This document shows positions 11,455-23,254 of a stretch of 64,000 nucleotides of DNA, one piece after another. Source of the DNA: Dioscorea cayenensis subsp. rotundata (lineage: Eukaryota > Streptophyta > Magnoliopsida > Dioscoreales > Dioscoreaceae). The number at the start of each line of letters is the position of its first letter. Positions within the stretch are counted from its first letter, which is position 1. The stretch spans positions 23,125,016 through 23,189,015 of the forward strand of contig NC_052475.1 in NCBI RefSeq assembly GCF_009730915.1, written 5' to 3'. The position numbers and the translations under genes were made by a program. The notes under the pieces are model-generated. The model was not told where the DNA came from. It did no database searches and saw only the letters and a list, made by a program, of their open reading frames with translations.

Positions 11455-12371
11455 TCCACCAAGGAGTCCATCACGGTACTAAGTCTCGAGGCCAGAATCT
11501 TGATAATGATTTTCAACGTAGAGTTAATTAAGCTAATGGGTCTATACTCCCCCGGTGAAGACGGGCTCATGACTTTAGGAATGAGCACAATACAGGCCCA
11601 ATTAATTCATTCCAAGTTCGCCTTCCCAGCAAAAAAATCATCACAAAGTTGCATGACCTCCCCTTTAACAATCACCCAGAAGGTTTTAAAGAAGAACATG
11701 AGAAACCCATCCGGTCCAGGAGCTTTGTCACTACCTAGATCAAAAACGGCTCTTTTCACTTCCTCCAGTGTAAAAGGCCTCTCGAGAAAGGATAAGTCCA
11801 CAGAAGCTTTGTTCTTCAGCAAATTATCAAGATCCACCTTGAAGCGGAAAGGTCTACGAAGACCAAAAAGGCCCTAAACCTCTATTCAAAAACTTTGCCA
11901 ATCTCCTTAGTGTCCGTGATGGAGGCAGCACCAACAGTGATGGAAGGAATAAAATTGATATTTTTCCTCCCGTTTGCCACTGAATGAAAGTACTTCGTGT
12001 TTTCATCCCCCTCTTTTAACCATTGCAATCGGGCCCTCTGCTTCCAGTAAACTTCCTCTTGCCTCCGGATTTCCGCCAAACTCTCCGTCAATCCACGTTC
12101 CCGACTAATTTCGTCAGAGTTAAGGCACCTAGATTCTTTGACAACATCAATCAGCTCTAAATCCTGTAACAACGACAGCTTCCGACGTTTAATGGAGCCG
12201 AAACTCTCCTTAGACCATCTACGGAGTTGATTCCTAAGCCAAGCCAGTTTTTTAGCCTAGACAAAGGCGCCACAACCAATGGGATTGGACCCCGCCCACC
12301 ACCTAGACACCAACTCGGAGAAACCATCCACCGTGTTCCAAACATTCTCAAAGCGGAATAATCTAGTGATG

Positions 12372-12667
12372 CTTTCCTAATCTCTGCTTGTTTTTTTTGT
12401 TTTTTATTTCATTTCTATTTTCAGTCTTTTTTTATTTATTTTTTATAATTAATTTTCGATTCTGTTTGGTTATGTGTTTAATAAATCTATGATTTATTTA
12501 TTTTTATAAAAGAAATAATCAATTGGTTCGATTTATATGTTAACTAAAACCCAAGAGAGATGGAAGAGTAAGCAATGGGTGCAGAGCACCCATCAAATCC
12601 ATAAGACCCAGTAGATGATGCAAAGGAGATAAGGAGCTTCCTTGTTTAACTAGTCCAGCCATAGCTA
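12372..12667. other. spacer between LINE and CACTA element
   Basis: T-rich sequence, then about 120 bases of mixed composition (12550-12667) that could be old coding debris. Nothing recognisable. Confidence 0.4.
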
Positions 12668-12689
12668 CGTCACTACACCAAAAGAGTGC

Positions 12690-13105
12690 TTTTGAGGCGG
12701 TTTTCAAATCCTATAGAGGCGGTTAAAACCGCCTCTATAGGTATAGCGTTGGTTTTTTTCACCCGCCTTTAAACCGCCTTGTATCAAGCCGGCTCTACAC
12801 TTTAGAGCCGGTTTGTACCGACCGTTGGGGTAAGTTATATCAATGGAAACGGTTTTTAATAACAAGCGTAGAGGCAGTTTTAACCGCCTCTATAGCTACT
12901 AAGTTTTCAACACTACTCAATAGTTAAAGAGGTGGTTATAACCACCTCTATAGCTAATACTTTTTTGATTCCTCATCAAAAGTTATAGAGGCGGTTATAG
13001 TTAATAATTTTTTAACCATCAATAGTTTTAGAGGTGGTTACAACCGCCTCTATAACTAATAATTTCTTACATGATTAGAGGCAGTTACAACGGCCTCTAA
13101 ATTTA
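12690..13105. repeat. CACTA subterminal repeats
   Basis: Repeated AGAGGCGGTT units and their reverse complements, often paired head to head (for example TAGAGGCGGTTAAAACCGCC, then CTCTATAGCTA spacers), with variants GAGGCAGTT and GAGGTGGTT. Such arrays bind transposase in CACTA elements. Confidence 0.85.
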
Positions 13106-14794
13106 TTCATTAATTGAATTGAATTTTACTTTTAATTTATTTTCCTATTAATAACAAATAAATTTGTTTAACCTGTAAATAAAAACCATGAATCTTTCAA
13201 TAAATTCAAAAATATCCTAAATTCAATTTCAATGACTTTTTATTGACATGTAATAAGTTCAAGTACAATGTATTTTGATTAATAACAAAATGTGAAAATT
13301 TTTACACCATTTATCTACTTTTTTTACAAAATATTTTTTGGCTTAGTTACAAAAAATAAAAAACTTCGTGTATCCTCTTCATCTTCAACCATCTCCATCT
13401 TTAACCATGAATTCTCCTACATAAATAAACAAACATTATCAAATAAAAAACTATAATTGTAATTAAAATCAAATAAAAACTATTAAATACTAAACTATTT
13501 GTAGAATTTCTTATAGCTTGCCATGCTGCTATTTAAGCCAATTATATGATAGCAAAACCAATAAATGCTGCTTGATGAAAGAGCTGAGTTGTATTTGTCA
13601 TTCTCGTTCGATTACTGCGGTGGAGCAAGTCAAAATAGAAAAACTCACATTGGGTGCCTTGTTGTACCTCACTCCCATCTTCAATGGGGTTTTAAGAAAT
13701 TACAATGTACACATTTCAAAATCGGGCATCAAACATAGTTATAAAAAATATTTCTGCAGATTTGTGTGTGTGCGGGCGTGTGTCAATCATTCTACATGTA
13801 GATTTATGAGTGTAAAGCACCATAAATTAAATTAGCAAAGTCAAAAAGGACCTCTACAATTTGGACAAAACCTAAATTTATAGTGATAAACATGCCTGAC
13901 TTGCTTGATGCTTAAACATTAAATAAAAATCTTTTTCTATTAAAACATATTTTCCTTAAGTGGTAAAAATATACATTTGTGCTTTACTGAATTCCCATAA
14001 TTATCATCAAAGAACATTTGTTTCTGTTAAACTTTAAATTGCACCTTTCAAGCCAAAGATGAGATTCACACATATGCACATAGAAAACTGAATCAAAGTT
14101 AGAATTAAAAACAAGAATAAGATTATTGGAAACAACAGAAGCATATAAACCACTTCAGTCTTGCCTTCTACAACATATACCACCATTTTGATATATCAGA
14201 CCATTTCACCTACAATATTGACATTTGAAGTTTTGAACTACAGTGTAGAAAAGTATAAAAAAGTGTAACAATATCAGCTAAATTGTAATTATAGAAGTTA
14301 TAAGAATCATGCTGCACATATATGCTTCAACAAATACAGAAGAAAGAAAAATCACACAACCATGTTAACATTAACACGCTTAGAATTATCATCAATTGAC
14401 ATGTGAGTTCAGCCATAATTGTGCATCTAATAAATAACTAGATCATAAAGGCCACATATTTTTGTTTAGAGATTGTAAATCAATAATAGATATGTGTCAG
14501 CACTGTCAGGTGACAATACTCAAGCAAGTTGTATGTTTCTGACAAAAGAAGTCTTTAGAAATGAACACTGAAGTACTTCTAAGATAATGTAAGTCAAGGT
14601 ATAAAGCAAATAGTCAAAGGGTAAGCCTTTTCACAGAAATGACTTGAAAAGTATCTATTCCTAGTTTCATTGTTAACAATCTGAATGCGAAGAGTTTGAC
14701 CAAGTTTCAGGCTTGCAGCTAATTTTAAATGTCAAAATTTCAACATGCAGGATGTAAGCTTAGAAACATTGTGAACTGAAATTCCTACCAACCT
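13106..14794. other. CACTA interior, unassigned
   Basis: AT-rich interior of the CACTA element with no recognised coding. An open frame at 13518-13835 has no known domain and is probably chance. It may include intronic sequence captured with the downstream gene fragments. Confidence 0.45.
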
Positions 14795-17083
14795 CTCCGT
14801 TCAAGTTTTCAAACTCAAGCAATTGCTCCGCAATAGTTTCAAGGACATGCCGGTTTTTCTCAAGCATCTCTTTTGCCTTGTCATAGCCCAAGGCCTATAT
14901 CTGGAAAAAAAGCACCCATTCAAACTCAATGATTAATAACATGATATCATTTTAAACCAAAAAAGACTTATCTTAATCTGTAATTACATTGGACAAATTC
15001 AAGAAGCCACAAACTAATTGATTTACATTTAATTTATAATAATTTTAAAAAAACCATTGACCATAGTCTGCCTGAAACAACGCGATGCACCTTCTCAACT
15101 TTAGCAGCCATCTCCAACTCATGGTCCTTCCCCATACTCAGTGTTCCGAACTAAATTAAAGATAAATAAGGAAGATATGATAAGAGCAAATAGCATATGA
15201 ATTAGCCTACAAAGTCAATATGCTAATTTTCAAACAATAAAGGAAATTATATTTTAGAACTTGTAAGAGATGTGCTATAAAATTGCAATCAGATTGCATG
15301 AGCTATATGATGATTGGAAGTTTCAAATCAAGGAAAATACTTCTATATATAAATACATACATACATATATATATATGAATTCAACCTCTCTCATTTTGAC
15401 AGTTATTTGGGCTAAAACAAAGGCTTCTGGGAGTAGCTCAGTATCGCATTGTTAGTGATGTAAACACCAGGACCAGCCATCAGGACCCCATCCATATTGG
15501 ATCACCATCCAAGTAGCAATCTGAAGCTAATGCACATAATATTCGTTATAAAGAGAGGAAAGATTATTTTTTTAGTAACCTGCACAAAAGACATGGAAAT
15601 ACAACACAACTTCCTAAATATTATAAGAGAAGCTACTTTCACAATCACAAGGACACATTCCAGCCAATTCGCATCATCGCATGTGGAATGAAGGATAATG
15701 GCACAAACTATTTGGAAGCAAGTGTCTGTGGATTGAACCAAGGATAATTCGCATGAATTCTTGAATACAACTAGGTGTAAAATTACATTGCACATAGTAA
15801 AGAGCATTAGCTTCTAGAAATCTAAATTATATCATTATACAGAAAAAGAAACATACAACCATAAATAAATTGAATTAATATTAGAAGTAATAGCATGATT
15901 TTAAAAAAATCATAATAGTTAAGATAGTAAAATTTTCAAAGAAAAAACATGTATCAAGAAAGAAATGATTTAAGCACATCAAAAAACCTTTGATGGAGAT
16001 TAATATTAATCAATTCTTCCCAAAAATACACTGTTTATGAATAAAGTATTATATGCATCTACTGCAATGAAATAATAAGTTGTCAACAAGCAGATATTTG
16101 ATGTTTATTCTCTGAAAGAGAACCTTATCCAATTTAAGGAGCCTTGATGCTCAAAACTATTTTCAAATACTAAGGCACATAAAAAAGAAAAAGAAAATTT
16201 TCATTCTGCAATACTCATGCCTTGTCTATCTGTAAATATGTTTTGATAGATAAACCATAGAAATATATATATATATATATATAACAAAGACAAAGAAAAG
16301 AGGGAAACCAAATCCCTAGCTGTCTAGAAAAGTTATCTAACATTTGAAGCACTCTGACCAACCCATAATCCAACCTTTAGTTGCTAAGCTTTGATCACAA
16401 CAACAGGAACTTTAGCCTCTGTAGCTATGGCCAATGCAAGGGAAGTCTTCCTTGTTCCTCTCTCAAAGACAATAAGAATACCCTAAAAATATAAGTACAG
16501 TTTTATCAAAAAAAAAAAAGCATTACAGATCTAACATCAGGAGGCGGCATGTCTGTTTTAATGATCACACCACTTCCTTTTGAAATTTGATCTTACTAAA
16601 ATAAATTTAAAAAAATTCAAAAACGGATCCTTTAGAATGCTAGTAATCAAATACAAATAATGATAGGAATGTGGATACTGGTCCTAGGTCACTCCAATAA
16701 ATCTTAGACTGGGAGACCCACAATCCAACTCCACTCACACAAAATAACAAGCGTATACTTCTCTAGACCTTGAGACTAGACATCGATATATAAGAAACAA
16801 AATAATAATATCAAAGCCAAAGCATAACTAGAGGTAAAAAATTATAAAAAAATTTTGTTGAATAATGCAATCAAAGGAACAGAAGAGTAATCACCAAAAT
16901 TTATTTGACTGAGATAACCATACCCAAGGTGCACAAGCTCCTTTTTCCTCGAAAGCTATGGGATTTTGTAAACATGTCACAATAGAGAAAACCATGATAT
17001 CATGATCAAATATTAAGCTACTGTCACTATCATACCTTCATTGGATCAATGCCCTCCTTTTTCCTCCTAATTCTTCTGTTAAA
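14795..17083 (-). pseudogene. captured fragments of FtsHi5 (inactive plastid FtsH-like AAA ATPase)
   Basis: Exon-sized blocks in gene order on the minus strand match plant FTSHI5, a plastid FtsH-like protein without protease activity. 17083-17036 gives RRIRRKKEGIDPMK with donor AAG|GTATGA. About 16985-16923 gives CLQNPIAFEEKGACAPW. About 16485-16300 gives ERGTRKTSLALAIATEAKVP, then stops within the GLWVGQSASNVR stretch. About 15540-15440 gives ATWMVIQYGWGPD. About 15165-15065 gives LSMGKDHELEMAAKVEKVH. About 14905-14795 gives KAKEMLEKNRHVLETIAEQL. Introns are kept, so capture was at the DNA level. In-frame stops and a damaged Walker A (FERGTRKTS for the GERGTGKTS expected) show it is a pseudogene; the middle of the AAA domain is absent. 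Identification is from memory of FTSHI5 sequence and is strong because six blocks are collinear. Confidence 0.85.
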
Positions 17084-17159
17084 CTGAAATTAACGAGAAA
17101 AGTGGCGCACGAGCAGCACGATCAGATCAGCGTCAGTACATCGACGACGATAGAGTGGG

Positions 17160-17720
17160 GTTGGATACGGTCTCCATGTACAAGACCTTGGTGTCACCGA
17201 TGCAGATCGCGTCACGAACCTCGTCAATGTTGGAGATGTCAACGAAGGTGGTGCAAATCGAGCAGGATCGGGGGAAGAAGCGGAAGAGGAGGGCGTGGGT
17301 GTCGCCGTAGAGGCAGTGAGAAGCGATGATGTGGGAACTGGTAGGGCAAAGATGGAGGAGAGAGGAGGAGATAGCGCACATACCACTGGACGTGCAGTAC
17401 GCTGCCTCGGTAGACTCTAGGGCAGCGGCCAAGATTGAAGTCTATTGGGTTGTAATGGCGGCTATAAATGAAGAAATCAAGATCAGGGCCGAGCTTGCCG
17501 GTGAACATCTGGCGCATAGTTTCAGGATTGATGACGGTGAAGGTCACCGAGGCCGCAATCGACATATTGACGCCGCCGTGCTCGCCGAACTCATGGCATG
17601 CGTTGGCAAGGTTGCCGGCGGGATCAGAGCCCTAGGAGGTGGGAGAGGGTTTCTTGGGGAGCGATAGGTGGTTCTTCGGCACGACGACGTCATCTTCACC
17701 GGAGCTATGCTTTAGGGTTA
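17160..17720 (-). pseudogene. captured 5' part of methionine gamma-lyase
   Basis: The minus strand encodes the N-terminal region of plant methionine gamma-lyase, a PLP enzyme that splits methionine to methanethiol, ammonia and 2-oxobutyrate. In order: CHEFGEHGGVNMS, FTVINPETMRQMFTGKLGPD, LDFFIYSRHYNPIDFNL, then after a one-frame slip near 17425 ALESTEAAYCTSSGM, LYGDTHALL and TTFVDI...VLYMETVSNPTL. A TAG stop lies between the N-terminal leader and SDPAGNL. Homology ends at NPTL, before the PLP lysine, so no enzyme can be made. It is far GC-richer than the rest of the CACTA element. It lies directly 5' of the FtsHi5 fragment on the same strand; the junction is marked by a splice-acceptor-like TTAATTTCAG at 17084-17093. 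Confidence 0.88.
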
Positions 17721-17934
17721 GGGAGAGCAAAAGAGAGAGCACACCAGAGAAGATGGGTTATACGGGGGAGTGTGAGAGAGAGTTTCATTTCTTTTTATTA
17801 TTTTAAAATTTAGAGGGGCTTTTTCTAAACCGGCTCTTTTGAAGAACTTAAAATTTTGAAGCTCTATTATTGAGGTGGTTTTTTAAAACCCCTCTACTTA
17901 TCCGGTTCTGTAAGTAGAAAATGGTGTAGTGCGT

Positions 17935-18919
17935 CATTATGACTTAATTGTTCACAGCATATATATCACATCAACCTATTGGATATTTAATAAAAATTTT
18001 GATTGTTTTTTTCTTTGGGTTTATGTTTGTACACCCCACCTTCTCATTTGTATTTGACATATGGCTTATCTTTATTTGTTATTTTTTAAAATAAAAATAA
18101 ATATATTTTTGCTTTAATAAAAAAAATATTTTTTTAAAAAATGGATAAACAATTGATATATATATTGATTAGAGTGCATAAATCATAGTTTTATTAAAAA
18201 TAAAAAATAACTACACAGCAGCTTAATAAATATATTGCAATTATTGAATTTAAAAGTACATGAATATCATACAAGACTCACTGATAAAAATAGTCACCAC
18301 AATGACATTGAGATAGACATATAGTGGCCCATTTGTTCTTTTAACTATAGTGTTGCCTCATCCACTTGGCATCTCTTCATGCATGTTCTTGGTTTCAACA
18401 AGGCTTCGACCTCTAGATCTGATATATTGGATGGTTGGGTTAAGGATTTGGTCCACGATATAGTTTTTCTTGCTCTCTTTTAGCAATAGCTATCATTTAA
18501 CAAATTTGGCTAAAAAAAAATACTTGCATTTTTAATTGCATTTCCTTATTTTAATCTTCCTTATTCTTGAAAATTTATTATATGTTTTTTTATTGGGTCG
18601 ATGCAACTCCAATCACCAAGAGACAGAAGTTGGAGGAGACATCATCAGCCATTAGGCATTACATTCAGTTCTCATGGTCCTTCCCACGGGACAAGTGCAA
18701 CTTCAATGATGGTCATGAAGATGTGAAGAGAAACTCAAACAATGGTAAAAAATAACTATGAGTAGCAGAGGTAGGAAAGAATTTCATTCTCATTATCCGT
18801 GGCCCATTTGGAACCCATTTTGGTGTTGGCCCTGTGGACATGTGCATGTTAGTCACATGCTGACTTATGTTATATAAACCATCTCTCATTGTGTTGGGCA
18901 TGAGGACTGTAGGTTAGGG
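17935..18919. other. intergenic, no supported gene
   Basis: AT-rich spacer followed from about 18380 by sequence of more even composition that could be old coding debris. A TATA-like GTTATATAAACC occurs near 18868-18880. No protein or RNA gene is recognised. Confidence 0.4.
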
Positions 18920-19495
18920 TTTTCTTATTATTTTTTAGGCGAGCGAGGGAGTTGTTGAGCATCAGAGATATTCTTCATAGTAGATCTGGAATTCCGACTC
19001 CTATGGAGCGTAGGCAGAAGTGCCAAAGCTTCACGTAATTCTTGTCGAGTGGTTTGTGTGTTTTTCCTTCTTTCTATTATTCTTGCTATCTTTTGCATGT
19101 GTTTTTGGAAACTAGCGCCCTGCGAGGTTATTGGAGCATCTACAGGGTGTGTTAGTGCTCAGAAAGGGTCTTGAAAGTGAAAACCTTAAGTCTCCCCAAC
19201 AGGCTAGTCCTCTTGTTCACATCATGCACGTCTGCTATTTGGTTTCCTACCCCTGGGGGATGGTCGAGACGTCGTTCGGTTGTTGTGCCTCAGCTGAGTG
19301 TGCTCCCCTTGTGTGTTTCACCCTGCACGTGTGGTCTTGTTACGTGCCTAATGTTTGTTTTCTTTCATGCGTGATCTTGGGTTGCTTGGTTTCGATCTCT
19401 CACGTCTTGTGGTTTTTTTTTCAGTCTATTCTCTCCCCTCTTTGTATGTTCTTCGTATTTAATGCATTCGTAGTTTATCCATTTTTTTTTAAAAA
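18920..19495 (+). mobile_element. probable LINE 3' end
   Basis: T/G-rich untranslated-type sequence ends in the LINE tail motif TAGTTTATCCA at 19471-19481 followed by T and A runs, as in the other LINE tails of this window. The 5' limit and the target duplication were not located, so the start is approximate. Confidence 0.5.
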
Positions 19496-21420
19496 AAATT
19501 TAAATACGATTCAATCTTGGGAGAGTTTATCATGTGATACAACTCTTGATGTACGATTTTACCTTTTATTGACTCTTTGGAGTCCGTTTAGAAATCCAAT
19601 TGCTGCTAATGGGTATATAGGATGACTCTCTGCAGTTGTCATTTATTTCAGCTTTCTTGGAGACTAGTGCATTTGCATCTTTTATTTAATGGTTTAAATT
19701 TTTTAGAAAAGAAATAATAACGATAATGAAAAGAATACGGTTGGCAAAATGCTATTGGCAGGTTTAGTGAACTAAAAGCACAAGCCTCCAATATAAAGAG
19801 TTCCAAGGCTTAAGGTGGAAGGTATGAATGTATGATCACTAAAAGACAAGTAAAACATATATTGAGCCCCAGATGTGTAAGGGGGTGACTTGAAAAAGAC
19901 TAGAATGCTTACAAATTGAGTCAGTGCTAATCACGTGCCTGGTCAAAGATCAAGGAAGAGGATTTGGAAAAAATGTTTTATTGAGGACCACAAACTTTGA
20001 CAAATAGTACAGGAGATGCTTGATACAATCTTATTGATTATTTGTATTATAATATATGAAATCAATCACGCTTGATTGATTGGTTGCATTGTCTTCTATA
20101 ATTATACATAATCTGATCATTAGTTTTACGCTTTAAGGAGCATGTTAATGAACAATAAATTGATTAGTCAAGTGTGAAAATATTACAAAATTAATAGATT
20201 TAATAACTTTTTAACTTTAGTCAAAGGAAATTATAGAATGTCTGAAAACATCATTATTTATTTATTTATATTTATATAAACTTTCAAGAATGAATAAAAA
20301 TATTCAATTTGGAATTTTATGTTAGAGCTCTGATCGAGGTCCTTCACTTGGCATCCTATGAGAGCACTAACTTTTGGGGACACTCTTTAACTTCTTCTTC
20401 AAATTGAGTACAAGCAATTACAAGCTTTGGAGATAATCATTCTTGCTTGCCCAAGTGGAGTATTTGTTGAACAAGCAAAGCAAGAGATATTGGATTCTAT
20501 CCACTTTACTTGGATGCATGCATGTGATACAAACATCAAAGATATGTACATGTGTAATAATACCAAGAGAGCATGCCTCCTTGGACAACTTTCGTTCCTT
20601 CTTCTTCTTCTTCTTTGTCTCTTTAATAAATTGAGTAAATATTTGAGTTTAAAAATAATTCTTGTATACATGTTTTATATATTTATTTATTTAGATATTC
20701 GATTTATTTTAATAATCTAGAACGAGTGTTCTGCTCAATGCTATAAGGGGAAAAGAAATAATAATAAGTTAAACAATAGTTTTGATGAATTATTGTAAAT
20801 GAAAAATAATATTTTTTATCTTTATATGTTTTTTTAGTTATTAATACAAGGTTTATCCAATTTTTTTAAAAAAATTATCTTTGTAAAAATAGTTTAACCT
20901 TATAAAAATGATTATAAAGAATAAGGTCTTAGTGTCCTAGGAGAACAAAAATATAAATACACGAGAGACAATGAAAAATGAATAACAATTGCTATAAAAT
21001 AAAATAAAATAAAAATAAAATTTTAAAAAATAATTGAATTTATTAAATACAAAACAATTGCTCGTAGGATGCATTGGTGTCAAAAAATTAAAACTCCCTT
21101 GCTGGAGGAGCAGATTTGTAGTCTAATCCTTATATCTGATGGGTGGATGCATAAGGGTTGTCAAACAATTAATTCTTCGTTATACACATCTTTGAAACAT
21201 GATTTGTTTAGTTAAAAAAATTATTTAATAAAATCATCCATTTATAATAGTGCTCACTGGATGGTATCAAAATAGTAAAAATTACTCATACTATTAAACA
21301 AATAATTATATATTTAGTAAATAAATCATCATAGCACAACCATAATAAGTTATACGGACACTGAAGTACCGAGAAAATATACCAGTGAGAAAAGCTGGTA
21401 AGTACAGTCAACGCCGAGAC
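19496..21420. other. intergenic with a further LINE-tail remnant
   Basis: A second tail-like motif AAGGTTTATCCAA occurs near 20848-20860 followed by T/A runs. Sequence at 20320-20600 has moderate composition but its frames are all broken or antisense and unrecognised. No gene is supported. Confidence 0.45.
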
Positions 21421-21452
21421 TTTGTTTGGTTTTATGGAATGTGACTAGGAGC

Positions 21453-21510
21453 AACTCACGCTGTTCACACCATTTCTATTGTGGAACTCACGCGGTTCAC
21501 ACCATTTCTA
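21453..21510 (+). promoter_or_regulatory. duplicated 26-bp promoter element upstream of GDSL copy 2
   Basis: AACTCACGC(T/G)GTTCACACCA followed by TTTCTA occurs at 21453-21478 and 21485-21510 with one mismatch, 32 bases apart and about 200-260 bases before the ATG. A TATA-rich run follows at about 21640-21655. A cis-regulatory role is inferred. Confidence 0.45.
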
Positions 21511-21709
21511 GCGTTCCACAACTGAAGCATCCAATGCCCCAAACCTGCCTTCATAGCATGGCTTTGTCCCACAAAACTTCATCTCTTTTTCCATAAGCGC
21601 ACACACTACAATTCACTGAATCCAATGATTTCACCCACTCAATATATATATATATCCAGCTCCTCTGAACCTTATCTATATATCACCTCTATTTGTACTA
21701 ATAGTCAAC

Positions 21710-23254
21710 ATGAGGTACCTCTTCATTGCATTACTTGTCTTGGCTTCTCTGGCAGCCTTCACTGATGCCCGGTGTGACTTCCCGGCCATTTTCAATTTCG
21801 GTGCCTCTAGCTCAGACACTGGAGGCTTTGCTGCTGCCTTCCCGGCACAAAGGCCGCCTTATGGTATGACTTACTTCGGCAAGCCTGTTGGCCGGGCTTC
21901 TGATGGCAGGCTTCCCATTGATTTCATAGGTATATATATATATACCATACTTTCATATTTCAAATGTTTACTAGTAATTTACAAGTGTTTGATTTGGATA
22001 TCTAATGAATTAGTGTATTTTCTTTGCGTGTTATTATATAGCTCAAGGTCTTGGGTTGCCGTTCTTGAGCCCTTATCTTAAGTCTATTGGCTCAAACTTT
22101 GCTCATGGTGCCAACTTCGCTTCTTCTGCTGCTACTATTCTAATGCCAAACACTTCACTGTTTGTTACCGGGACCAGTCCTTTTTATTTAACCATTCAAC
22201 TTAATCAGATGAAGGAGTTCAAGAACAGAGTCCTTGAACTCAGTCCTCAAGGTCTAATACGTGCTACTACTAATGGTTAATTAATTTAATTGTCTTGATT
22301 ATTATTGGCTCATGCATGGACGAACTCATGATGTCCAATTTGTATTTACAGGGGATTATCTTCCACCTAAAGACATCTTCAATAAAGCTCTCTACATTTT
22401 TGATATTGGCCAGAATGACTTCACTGGTAAGTTGGCAACGATTGGTATTCAAGGCGTCAAACAATACCTCCCTCAAATGGCATTACAGATCTCAGCTGGA
22501 ATAGAGGTTAATTATATGAGTTGTGTTAGCTCTGATTCTATATCAAATATAACTCCTTAATTTGATATCTAAAACTATCATCTATAATATGCATATATAT
22601 ATATATATATACACAGGAGTTATACAACGAGCTTGGAGGGCGAACTTTCATGGTGTTCAACATGGCTCCAATAGGATGCTACCCAGCATTCCTCACTTAC
22701 CTGCCTCACAACAACTCAGACTTGGACATGTATGGCTGCATGATTTCCTACAACAATGAAGCACAGAACTACAACAAAATGCTTAAAGAAAAACTCTCTG
22801 AAACAAGAAATCTACTCCCTGATGCTACCATTGTTTATGTTGACACTCATTCCATCAAGCTTGATCTCTTTCAACACCCTAAAGACCATGGTCATGATCA
22901 GTCACCTCCTTCTTCTTCTACTTCGAATATTCTTCTCAAAAAAATTTTAATTCAGTTATATGCTCACTTTCTGAGTTTTCAATTTCAGGTCTTGTTTATG
23001 GGACTAAAGCTTGTTGTGGATATGGTGGAGAGTATAACTTCAACAAACAAGTGTTTTGTGGGAATACCAAGGTGATTGATGGCAAACAAATTACTGCTAG
23101 TCCTTGTAAAGATCCAGAGAATTATGTGAGTTGGGATGGCGTTCATACTACTGATGCTGCCAACAAACTTATTGCATTGGGTGTGTTAAATGGATCCTTT
23201 TCTGAACCTGTCTTTCCTTTTATCAAGTTCTGTGACTTGAAGCCACTTGGTTAG
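21710..23254 (+). CDS. GDSL esterase/lipase, At4g01130-type (copy 2)
   Basis: Secreted GDSL-family protein, tandem paralogue of the 5.8-kb gene. Exons are 21710-21929, 22042-22251, 22352-22506, 22617-22890 and 22989-23254 (374 residues); exons 2 and 4 have exactly the same lengths (210 and 274) as in copy 1. The signal peptide MRYLFIALLVLASLAAFTDA is followed by block I FNFGASSSDTGG: the usual GDS is GAS here (Asp to Ala, GAC to GCC), with the nucleophile Ser kept. GANFASSAA, IGQNDFTGKL and SWDGVHTTDAAN (catalytic Asp/His) are intact. No stop or frameshift is present, so the gene looks functional, though the block I change may alter activity. Substrate unknown. Confidence 0.93.

Larger units (their letters stand above)
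8114..12362 (-). mobile_element. LINE (ORF2 reverse transcriptase), 5'-truncated, split by a solo LTR
   Basis: In minus-strand order: an endonuclease-RT linker (WLKEGDENTKYFHSVANGRK at about 12030-11970), RT start (KAPGPDGFLMFFFKTFW, then IPKVMSPSSPGEYRPISLIN), then the solo LTR at 10309-11454. It resumes with AQPAFLKGRCILDNI and GLRQGDPLSSLLFVLVADVL, the active-site region LHYTDDLLV (usual FADD/YADD is YTDD here), GGRLTLVNSVLSSVPTYWM and the zf-RVT domain to 8280. Several frameshifts and stops break the frame. The 3' end is a poly(A) (T8 at 8114) plus the tail motif GGTGGATAAACCAC at 8127-8140. A 9-bp direct repeat CTAGTGATG lies at 8105-8113 and 12363-12371. The apurinic endonuclease and ORF1 are missing. 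The copy is a dead, older insertion than the LTR inside it. Confidence 0.9.
12671..17931. mobile_element. non-autonomous CACTA (En/Spm) transposon carrying host gene fragments
   Basis: The left end is CACTACACCAAAAGAGTGCT and the right end is the inverse (ending AAAATGGTGTAGTG), giving the CACTACACCA terminal inverted repeat. The 3-bp target duplication CGT flanks it exactly (12668-12670 and 17932-17934). Subterminal arrays of (A)GAGGCGGTT/AACCGCCTC in both orientations fill the left end and recur at the right end near 17872-17895; these are the usual transposase-binding repeats of CACTA elements. No transposase coding is found in 5261 bp, so the element needs help in trans. The interior carries minus-strand fragments of two unrelated host genes, described separately. 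Confidence 0.95.

Noticed and set aside
15425-15500. tRNA-like start GGGAGTAGCTCAGT
   Set aside because: No cloverleaf can be completed, and the stretch falls in the captured FtsHi5 exon block read on the other strand.
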